This document shows, one piece after another, positions 1 through 4,261 of a DNA stretch of 5,959 bases. Position 1 is the first letter of the stretch; every line of letters begins with the position of its first letter. The notes beneath the pieces are model-generated. The model did not search any database, was not told where the DNA came from, and saw only the letters and a program-made list of their open reading frames with translations. This DNA is from Facklamia sp964471435 (GTDB lineage: Bacteria > Bacillota > Bacilli > Lactobacillales > Aerococcaceae), in the NCBI GenBank assembly GCA_964471435.1, contig CAYYGA010000077.1, forward strand, positions 1-5,959, given 5' to 3'. The translations under genes were made by a program, and so were the position numbers.

Positions 1-452
1 ACATCAAACGCTCCGCCCGGTGTATTGATCGTCACCGTATCCCCTACCTTTTTACCAATCAAAGCCTGCGCCATTGGTGACTCATTCGAAATCTTAAACG
101 AAATCGGATCCGCTTCAGCAGAACCCACAATAGTATAAGACTCTTCCGGACCATCCGGTAACTCTTGGAAAGTCACCTTACGACCTAAAGTCACTTCATT
201 AGCATCCGCTGCACTGTCATCAATAATCTCCGCATAACGAATCATATTTTCTAAAGTCGAAATACGACCTTCTACAAATGCCTGCTCATCTTTAGCTGAA
301 TCGTACTCAGAGTTTTCAGATAAGTCTCCGAATTCACGGGCAATTTTAATACGTTCAACAATTTCTGCCCGCTTATTTACTTTTAAATCTTCTAATTCTG
401 CTTCTAACTTTGCTTTACCTTCTAAAGTCATTGGGTAAGTTTTTTCTACCAT
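1..452 (-). CDS. greA: Transcription elongation factor GreA (3' end cut by window edge)
   Basis: GreA binds in the RNA polymerase secondary channel and stimulates cleavage of backtracked RNA, rescuing stalled complexes. The translation starts MVEKTYPMTLEGKAKLEAEL and gives 150 residues before the edge. The usual length is about 157, so only about 7 C-terminal residues are missing. Residues 1-75 form the N-terminal coiled coil, with the acidic tip motif GDLSENSEY at 42-50; D43 and E46 match the Mg-coordinating acidic pair of GreA. The C-terminal FKBP-like domain follows, including SPMAQALIGKKVGDTV and a TPGG near the end. The ATG at 450-452 is preceded by GAGGAG at 460-465, 7 bases away. It lies 23 bp after udk with no terminator between, so the two are probably co-transcribed. 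Family identity is clear; no missing key residue is seen. Confidence 0.96.
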   Translation of the reverse strand, partial: MVEKTYPMTLEGKAKLEAELEDLKVNKRAEIVERIKIAREFGDLSENSEYDSAKDEQAFVEGRISTLENMIRYAEIIDDSAADANEVTLGRKVTFQELPDGPEESYTIVGSAEADPISFKISNESPMAQALIGKKVGDTVTINTPGGAFD

Positions 453-475
453 TTATATTCTCCTCAATAATTTCT

Positions 476-1096
476 TTAATTTAAAATTGTTCTTATTTTA
501 GTGACGATTAAATCGATGGCCACTTGATTATAGCCGCCTTCAGGCACAATAATATCGGCATACCGTTTAGTTGGTTCTACAAATTGGTGATGCATCGGTT
601 TTACCACATCAATATATTGATCCAGGACTGATTCGATCGACCGTCCCCTGCTGATTACATCGCGTCTGATTCGGCGTGCCAAGCGGATATCATCGTCGGT
701 ATCGACATACACTTTGATATCACATAAATCCCGCAGCCGTTTGTCTTCAAAAAGGAGGATGCCTTCTAAAATTAAAACATCACGTGAAGGTTCACGTGTA
801 ACTGTTCCACTTCGATTATGATTGACAAAATCATAGGTCGGAACCTCAATTGTTTCTCCTTGAATAAATTTTTCTATGTGTTCAATAAATAAATCGTTAT
901 CAAAGGCAAACGGATGATCATAGTTGGTTTCTAGTCTTTCCTCGAACGTTAAATGACTCTGATCTTTGTAGTAGTTGTCCTGGGCTAATACCAAGACAGA
1001 CAAAGGGGTGAATTGTTCAAGAACCCGTTTACTTACACTCGATTTACCTGAGCCGGAACCTCCGGCCACACCGATTACAATCGGTTTTTTTCCCAT
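476..1096 (-). CDS. udk: Uridine kinase
   Basis: Cytosolic uridine/cytidine kinase of the pyrimidine salvage pathway, phosphorylating uridine or cytidine to UMP or CMP. The 206-residue product is close to the family's usual 205-215. The Walker A P-loop GGSGSGKS is at residues 12-19 with K18. Family blocks follow: DNYYKDQ (about 40-46), YDHPFAFD, a PTYDF substrate-binding block, and the Walker B-like VLILEGILLF. Next come the lid-type RLARRIRRD and the C-terminal VEPTKRYADIIVPEGG. The ATG at 1094-1096 has AGGAG at 1104-1108, 7 bases away. A terminator hairpin lies just upstream, so most transcription must come from mltG read-through or from the weak promoter candidate at 1194-1222. In Bacillus subtilis udk also precedes greA. 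Intact and confidently identified. Confidence 0.96.
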   Translation of the reverse strand: MGKKPIVIGVAGGSGSGKSSVSKRVLEQFTPLSVLVLAQDNYYKDQSHLTFEERLETNYDHPFAFDNDLFIEHIEKFIQGETIEVPTYDFVNHNRSGTVTREPSRDVLILEGILLFEDKRLRDLCDIKVYVDTDDDIRLARRIRRDVISRGRSIESVLDQYIDVVKPMHHQFVEPTKRYADIIVPEGGYNQVAIDLIVTKIRTILN

Positions 1097-1120
1097 TCTG
1101 CCACTCCTCTATGAAGTCTT

Positions 1121-1163
1121 CTTAAAAATAAAGCAATCACCTGTAAAAGGTGATCACTTTTTT
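1121..1163 (-). terminator. Rho-independent terminator between mltG and udk
   Basis: A 13-bp stem (1130-1142 with 1148-1160) with a 5-base loop pairs throughout, two positions being G-U wobbles in RNA read on the minus strand. On that strand it is followed by a T-rich tract (TTTATTTTT). On the plus strand the hairpin is followed by a run of six T, so it could work in both directions. It lies 73 bp after the mltG stop and 25 bp before the udk start. It is therefore the natural end of the mltG transcript and possibly a leader structure for udk. Confidence 0.82.
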
Positions 1164-1193
1164 CAAATTAAATTATTCACGATGATGTAATAG

Positions 1194-1222
1194 AAAATAT
1201 CACAATTAATGTCTTTATGCAA
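1194..1222 (-). promoter_or_regulatory. Candidate weak promoter for udk-greA
   Basis: Read on the minus strand: TTGCAT (1217-1222), a 17-bp spacer, then TATTTT (1194-1199) with a TGTG extended -10 motif just before it (1201-1204). The spacing is ideal, but the -35 box matches the consensus at 3 of 6 positions and the -10 at 4 of 6. It lies upstream of the terminator hairpin, so a transcript from it would carry the hairpin in its leader. No other promoter is visible in the 25 bp between hairpin and udk start. This is a prediction from motif match only. Confidence 0.35.
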
Positions 1223-1235
1223 GCGCTAATATCAA

Positions 1236-2465
1236 TTATTCAAAATCTTCTACCGGCTCTTCTTCCGGTAATTCTTCCCCTTCTTCTACCGGTTCGTCTG
1301 CTTCTTCTTCATTGGCGGCATCTTCTTCGTAATATGGATTGACATACTGTTCCGTTAAGGCTTCATGTTCTTCAATGGTGGAAGAATAGTAAATTTCGCC
1401 TGTTTCAAAATCAGCGACAAAGTAATAGTAGTCGGAATAGGTTGGATAAATACTTGCTTCAATCGCCGATAGGCTCGGGCTGTTGATTGGACCCGGCGGC
1501 AAGCCTTCATATAGATAAGTATTGTAAGGCGAATCCGTTTCAAGGTCGCTATAGGATAGGAACTGCTGGTGCTCGCCTAAGGCGTACACAACCGTAATAT
1601 CCGTCTGCAGTGGCATTCCCACATCCATACGGTTCATCAAGACGCCAGCAACGATTCCACGGTCTTCATCAGTGACCGCTTCACGTTCTACAATCGAAGC
1701 CAGTGTTAAGATTTGATGGTAGGTAAACCAGGTGTTTTCCATATCATCACGCAAGTTTTGATACTCAATATTGGATTTTCCAACCATGGCATTGATGAGT
1801 TCTTCGAGTTCCATACCGGCAAAATAATCATAAGTAGCCGGGAAGAGATAACCTTCCAGGCGGTACTTCAAGCCCTCAATCTCCGTTAAAGGCGTCAACA
1901 GACTCGGATACCGTCCTAATAAGTCCTCAAAATAGTCATCATCCGTAATTAAATCCATAAATTCTTCTTCTGTAAAAGGGGTGTTCTCCGCAATCATCTG
2001 TGCGATTTCTTCTATGTGCATGCCTTCGATGACGGTCACCGTGGTGTCGACGTCTTCTTGAATCGGTTCGCCGCCCTCTTCTAATTGGGCGATTAACTGG
2101 TCGGCATCCATACTCGGCGAAAATTCATAGTAGCCAGCCTGGAAATCACTGGCACCTCTAAAGCGCATGAAAGTACTGAATACATTGGCATTGGGTGTTA
2201 AGTTATTTTCTTCCAGCATCTGCGCGATTTCATCCGCGGTCGCTCCAATAGGGATGGTAACTTCGACGACTTCACTGCTGTTGGCATCCACGGGGCTGAG
2301 GGAATGATCCAGATAGCGGTAGGCCCAGATACCTCCGATTATAATTGCCAGCACAATAATCCCTAGAATAATTCGCAGGATGCGGTTTGTCCAGAGGGTT
2401 GCTTTGACATGTTTGGTCTCATTTTCTTTTGCTTTTTTCTTTATTTTATTCCAATCAAAGTTCAC
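1236..2465 (-). CDS. mltG: Endolytic murein transglycosylase MltG (YceG-like)
   Basis: Membrane-anchored lytic transglycosylase that cuts nascent peptidoglycan strands and ends their elongation; it acts on the outer face of the membrane. The 409-residue product has a short basic cytoplasmic segment (1-28), one transmembrane helix (about 29-49), then the extracellular part. Two LysM-like stretches (about 68-92 and 143-165) precede the YceG catalytic domain. LASIVEREAV holds the predicted catalytic glutamate E260, the counterpart of E. coli MltG E218. Further family blocks are GMPLQTDITVVYALG (about 283-297) and LPPGPINSPSLSAIEASIYP (about 322-341). The last 30 residues are a low-complexity acidic tail. 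GTG at 2463-2465 is chosen because GAGGAGG sits 6 bases upstream and a strong promoter precedes it. Adjacency to the DUF1292 gene is normal, but here an insertion separates them. Confidence 0.95.
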   Translation of the reverse strand: MNFDWNKIKKKAKENETKHVKATLWTNRILRIILGIIVLAIIIGGIWAYRYLDHSLSPVDANSSEVVEVTIPIGATADEIAQMLEENNLTPNANVFSTFMRFRGASDFQAGYYEFSPSMDADQLIAQLEEGGEPIQEDVDTTVTVIEGMHIEEIAQMIAENTPFTEEEFMDLITDDDYFEDLLGRYPSLLTPLTEIEGLKYRLEGYLFPATYDYFAGMELEELINAMVGKSNIEYQNLRDDMENTWFTYHQILTLASIVEREAVTDEDRGIVAGVLMNRMDVGMPLQTDITVVYALGEHQQFLSYSDLETDSPYNTYLYEGLPPGPINSPSLSAIEASIYPTYSDYYYFVADFETGEIYYSSTIEEHEALTEQYVNPYYEEDAANEEEADEPVEEGEELPEEEPVEDFE

Positions 2466-2471
2466 TTAAAT

Positions 2472-2478
2472 CCTCCTC
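2472..2478 (-). promoter_or_regulatory. Strong ribosome binding site fixing the GTG start of mltG
   Basis: GAGGAGG on the minus strand lies 6 bases upstream of the GTG at 2463-2465. This near-perfect Shine-Dalgarno match, with no better ATG nearby, supports the GTG start. Confidence 0.8.
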
Positions 2479-2499
2479 ATAGGACAGTTTTTCCCTAGC

Positions 2500-2529
2500 A
2501 TTATAGCAAATATTATCCCGGGTTGCCAG
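2500..2529 (-). promoter_or_regulatory. Promoter of mltG
   Basis: The minus strand shows a perfect -10 box TATAAT (2500-2505) with an extended -10 TGC just upstream (2506-2508). A partial -35 CTGGCA (2524-2529, 4 of 6 consensus positions) lies 18 bp further up. Predicted transcription start is about 2493, giving a leader of roughly 28 nt that contains the strong ribosome binding site. The preceding operon ends in its own terminator, so mltG needs such a promoter. It lies about 45 bp from the partial repeat copy at 2576-2614. Confidence 0.8.
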
Positions 2530-2575
2530 AATAGTCTGATTACAGTTGTGTCACAGGATGAGTTGGATGGCAGGC

Positions 2576-2614
2576 AATCCTGCAGAAAGAAATCAAAAAG
2601 CTTTATTACCGCGA
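2576..2614 (+). repeat. Partial inverted copy of the structured repeat, running into the N gap
   Basis: These 39 bases resemble the reverse complement of the right end of the element at 2873-3061 (positions 3022-3060). By eye about 29 of 36 compared positions agree with two 1-base gaps, and the last 13 bases before the gap (TTTATTACCGCGA) are identical. Some further similarity extends outward (GGATGGCAGGCAATCC against GGTGGTAGCGGTAATC). The copy is inverted relative to the intact one, and its remainder is hidden by the N run. Confidence 0.6.
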
Positions 2615-2714
2615 NNNNNNNNNNNNNNNNNNNNNNNNNNNNNNNNNNNNNNNNNNNNNNNNNNNNNNNNNNNNNNNNNNNNNNNNNNNNNNNNNNNNNN
2701 NNNNNNNNNNNNNN
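2615..2714. other. Assembly gap (100 N) in the DUF1292-mltG junction
   Basis: Exactly 100 unresolved bases. The length equals that of the second N run at 4580-4679, so it is probably a fixed-size placeholder and not a measured distance. It begins inside a repeat copy and ends inside an open frame, so it probably hides the rest of that copy and the 5' part of a plus-strand gene. Any translation through it is meaningless. Confidence 0.95.
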
Positions 2715-2861
2715 TATTCAATTACTCACCGACTTGAGTTGTTGACTCTGCCCTTATTGCAACAACTCGCGAGCTTAAATGATTGGATGGGCCTATTTCC
2801 ATGGCACCAACCCCAAAAAATATCTACTTTTACTAAAGGCATAGCTTATATTATTAAATAA
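2715..2861 (+). CDS. C-terminal fragment of an unidentified plus-strand protein (5' end in gap)
   Basis: Directly after the gap one plus-strand frame stays open for 48 codons to a TAA at 2859-2861, while the other two plus-strand frames stop within about 10 codons. The peptide starts YSITHRLELL, continues with LNDWMGLFPWHQPQ and ends TKGIAYIIK. Its leucine-rich helix-like start, two tryptophans and basic end look like an ordinary soluble-protein C-terminus. I do not recognise the family. It would be the only gene in the window on this strand, convergent with the ireB operon and facing away from mltG. A 48-codon open frame can arise by chance, so this is tentative. Confidence 0.35.
   Translation, partial: YSITHRLELLTLPLLQQLASLNDWMGLFPWHQPQKISTFTKGIAYIIK
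2736..2768 (+). repeat. Short perfect inverted repeat beside the gap
   Basis: GAGTTGTTG (2736-2744) and CAACAACTC (2760-2768) form a 9-bp perfect stem with a 15-base spacer. It lies inside the open frame at 2715-2861 and has no adjacent T-tract, so it is not a terminator. It could be a coincidence of codon use. Confidence 0.45.
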
Positions 2862-2872
2862 AGCCCTTCTTT

Positions 2873-3061
2873 TAATCTGAAAGAAAAAATGAAATCTTTA
2901 TCACCGCATCAGAATCATCTGCGCAGCTTAGAAGGGCTTAGCGAAAGCGACAGCTTAAGCTTAGCCATTCTCTAGCAGATGAAGTCCGGAAACTCCGACC
3001 GTAGGGAGGAGGTGGAGGACGCTTCGCGGTAATAAAAGATTTCATTTTTTCTGCAAGATTA
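2873..3061. repeat. 189-bp structured palindromic element (MITE-like, unrecognised)
   Basis: Terminal inverted repeats of 35-36 bp (2873-2907 and 3026-3061) pair almost completely; the inner 26-27 bases agree at about 25 positions with one gap and one mismatch. They enclose two hairpin arms. Arm A is an 8-bp stem TCATCTGC/GCAGATGA (2915-2922/2975-2982). Inside it is a 13-bp stem with two mismatches (2930-2942/2959-2971), around a GCGAAAGC mini-hairpin and the palindrome AGCTTAAGCT (2952-2961). Arm B pairs 2981-2987 with 3017-3025 around a purine-rich tract. The termini read TAATCT and AGATTA, which would fit a TA target duplication. Partial repetition at 2576-2614 supports a dispersed element. 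No coding capacity is apparent. It could be a MITE, a dispersed cruciform repeat or a structured RNA; I do not recognise the family. Confidence 0.65.
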
Positions 3062-3080
3062 CCGCTACCACCTTTTTAAC

Positions 3081-3117
3081 AAAGAAAAAACCGGATGACT
3101 TTAACATCCGATTTTCT
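3081..3117 (-). terminator. Rho-independent terminator of the ireB-ruvX-DUF1292 operon
   Basis: On the minus strand, CGGATG and CATCCG (3105-3110 and 3092-3097) form a 6-bp GC-rich stem with a 7-base loop. A U-G pair and flanking A-U pairs extend it, and a run of six T follows (3085-3090). It starts about 10 bases after the DUF1292 stop. It isolates the operon from the inserted region and from mltG. Confidence 0.88.
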
Positions 3118-3127
3118 TAAATTTAGT

Positions 3128-3442
3128 TTATTGTAGTTGGTCGTCTTCCATGAAAGTATTTAATACTTCCTCAATCATATCCCACTCTTCTTCAGTTTCG
3201 ATGGGCTCTAACTCGCCCGAACTACCATCTGCTTCTTCCACATAAGAATAAGCAAATAATTCCACATCTTCTTCTTCAGCCGCACCTGCAGGGTAAAGTA
3301 AAACATAGTTTTTACCATAGTCGGTGGATTCAAAAGTGAATAAGATTTCGTAAAGACTCTCGTTACCTTCTTCGTCGACGATAGTTATAAAATCCTGGTC
3401 ATGATCGTGATCGTGATCAGGAAATTCATTAAGATTTGTCAT
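3128..3442 (-). CDS. yrzB: DUF1292 family protein (YrzB-like)
   Basis: Small acidic cytosolic protein of unknown biochemical function, conserved in Bacilli beside ruvX and ireB. The 104-residue product opens with a His/Asp run (PDHDHDHDQD, about 8-17). The family core follows: ITIVDEEGNESLYEILFTFES (about 19-39 in pieces), then YVLLYPAG and ELFAYSYVEE. The end is the acidic helix TEEEWDMIEEVLNTFMED. The ATG at 3440-3442 has AGGAG at 3450-3454, 7 bases away; this site overlaps the ruvX stop, which indicates coupled translation. It is the last gene before a terminator. The His/Asp run could bind metal, but that is only a compositional inference. Family assignment rests on core motif and context. 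Confidence 0.9.
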   Translation of the reverse strand: MTNLNEFPDHDHDHDQDFITIVDEEGNESLYEILFTFESTDYGKNYVLLYPAGAAEEEDVELFAYSYVEEADGSSGELEPIETEEEWDMIEEVLNTFMEDDQLQ

Positions 3443-3452
3443 ATTAAGGCTC

Positions 3453-3887
3453 CTAACTATTACTATTTAGATAATTTTGTAAAATAATGACGGCAGCCAG
3501 CTTGTCAATTACTTTCTTGCGTTTTTTGCGTGATACATTACCTTCTTCGATCAACATTCTCTGCGCTTGAGAAGTCGTCAGACGTTCATCTTGATAGACG
3601 ATTTTAGTATCAGGTAAAAATTCGGCCAATGCTTCGCCGTAGTCGTAAGATGCCTGTGCTCTCGGGCCAATCGAATTGTTCATATTCTTAGGCAGCCCAA
3701 TCACTACTGTATCGACATCGTACTCTTTGACTAAATCAACGATCTGCTGATAACCGAATTCTCCTTGTAACTCATCTATGGCAACCGTTTCTAACCCTTG
3801 AGCCGTCCAACCCATCAAATCACTGACTGCTACGCCAACCGTCTTTGAGCCTACATCTAAGCCTAATGTTCTTTTTCCAATGGGCAT
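3453..3887 (-). CDS. ruvX: RuvX/YqgF-family RNase H-fold nuclease
   Basis: Member of the RuvX (YqgF, YrrK) family, a putative Holliday-junction resolvase also implicated in 16S rRNA pre-maturation. The length of 144 residues is typical (about 138-145). The first strand GLDVGSKTVGVAVSD (9-23) carries the first catalytic aspartate, D11. VVIGLPKNMNNSIGPRA, then YQDERLTTSQA with the conserved acidic pair, and KKVIDKLAAVIILQNYL with the last aspartate complete the RNase H-like active site. The ATG at 3885-3887 lies 5 bp after the ireB stop; AAGGAG in the 3' end of ireB serves as ribosome binding site at a rather long spacing of 11. It is the middle gene of the ireB operon. All expected catalytic acidic residues are present. 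Confidence 0.95.
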   Translation of the reverse strand: MPIGKRTLGLDVGSKTVGVAVSDLMGWTAQGLETVAIDELQGEFGYQQIVDLVKEYDVDTVVIGLPKNMNNSIGPRAQASYDYGEALAEFLPDTKIVYQDERLTTSQAQRMLIEEGNVSRKKRKKVIDKLAAVIILQNYLNSNS

Positions 3888-3892
3888 TTAGA

Positions 3893-4153
3893 CTATGACT
3901 CCTTGTTGGTTAAGTAGTATTTTACCAGTTTCTCAACAATTTCATCGCGTTCGTGACGGCGTATTAAATTACGCGCATCATTATGGCGAGGGATATATGC
4001 CGGGTCACCAGATAGTAGATAGCCTACAATTTGATTGATAGGATCATAACCCTTTTCATCTAAAGCATTATGAACAATTTCAAGCGTTTCGCGCACGGTA
4101 TGCTTGTTTAACTCGTCTAACTTAAAGACAATTGTTTCATCTAATGACTTCAT
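3893..4153 (-). CDS. ireB: IreB family regulatory phosphoprotein (DUF965, YrzL)
   Basis: Small cytosolic protein of the IreB family. In Enterococcus faecalis IreB is a substrate of the PASTA Ser/Thr kinase IreK and a negative regulator of cephalosporin resistance. The 86-residue product contains the signature GYDPINQIVGYLLSGDPAY followed by IPRHNDARNLIR and ERDEIVEKLVKYYL. The frame stays open to a GTG at 4210, which would add 19 residues. The ATG at 4151-4153 is preferred because GGTGAT lies 6 bases upstream. It also gives the family's usual length, and MKSLDETIVF aligns with known N-termini and places T7 at the E. faecalis phosphosite. The GTG has its AGGAG almost adjacent, which is too close. 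A predicted promoter and an operator-like dyad lie upstream. Confidence 0.94.
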   Translation of the reverse strand: MKSLDETIVFKLDELNKHTVRETLEIVHNALDEKGYDPINQIVGYLLSGDPAYIPRHNDARNLIRRHERDEIVEKLVKYYLTNKES

Positions 4154-4173
4154 AAACTTATCACCGAACCTTT

Positions 4174-4226
4174 CTACAGTGTCCGCAGGTAGATGCGAAA
4201 AAGTGCACACTCCTACAGTGTCTGTA
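4174..4226 (-). promoter_or_regulatory. Operator-like dyad and direct repeat upstream of ireB
   Basis: A perfect 13-bp dyad, TACAG-TGT-CTGTA (4214-4226), covers the transcription start predicted from the -10 box at 4230-4235. CTACAGTGTC at 4213-4222 recurs exactly at 4174-4183, 39 bp away, and the following four bases keep the pattern YGYA. The downstream copy is an imperfect dyad. Location and repetition suggest a repressor site, but the motif matches no operator I recognise. Regulation is inferred, not shown. Confidence 0.4.
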
Positions 4227-4229
4227 CCT

Positions 4230-4240
4230 ATTTTAACACA
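4230..4240 (-). promoter_or_regulatory. Extended -10 promoter of the ireB-ruvX-DUF1292 operon
   Basis: The minus strand reads TGTGTTAAAAT: a TRTG extended -10 element followed, after one base, by TAAAAT (5 of 6 consensus positions). No convincing -35 box is seen about 17 bp upstream, in line with extended -10 promoters that do not need one. The predicted start is near 4223, giving a leader of about 70 nt before the ireB ATG. No clear terminator follows alaS, so read-through from alaS may also feed the operon. Confidence 0.6.
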
Positions 4241-4261
4241 AAATGAGTTAAAAAGTTATCT

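Noticed and set aside
975..1190. 71-codon plus-strand frame over the udk start and upstream terminator.
   Set aside because: It is antisense to the conserved udk P-loop region and runs through the terminator hairpin, with no recognisable protein features.
1355..1543. 62-codon minus-strand frame inside mltG.
   Set aside because: It is an out-of-frame shadow of the well-conserved MltG C-terminal coding region.
2546..2745. Plus-strand frames running through the N gap from TTG/GTG starts.
   Set aside because: They are open only because N is not read as a stop; their ends beyond the gap are a few codons, and no ribosome binding site precedes them.
3001..3018. G-quadruplex in the purine tract of the element.
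   Set aside because: Mostly two-G runs only, giving at best a weak two-layer quadruplex; pairing within arm B is a simpler explanation.
2941..3048. A 35-codon minus-strand frame inside the element (begins MKSFITAKR, contains a proline run).
   Set aside because: It has no ribosome binding site, lies wholly in palindromic sequence, and its proline run is only the translation of the pyrimidine-rich tract.
3017..3060. T-box riboswitch core on the minus strand (TTACCGCGAAGCGTCC resembles the antiterminator/terminator region).
   Set aside because: There is no GGGTGG before the ACCGCG, no specifier stem-loop, and no aminoacyl-tRNA synthetase or amino-acid gene downstream. The similar bases belong to the terminal inverted repeat.
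2466..3127. CRISPR array, tRNA, rRNA or IS transposase in the long non-core stretch.
   Set aside because: No regularly spaced direct repeats, cloverleaf, rRNA sequence or transposase motifs are seen in the resolved bases; the gap content is unknown.
4154..4210. Longer ireB starting at GTG 4210 (19 extra residues).
   Set aside because: AGGAG is almost adjacent to that GTG, the added residues are not family-like, and the ATG at 4153 has better spacing and matches known N-termini.
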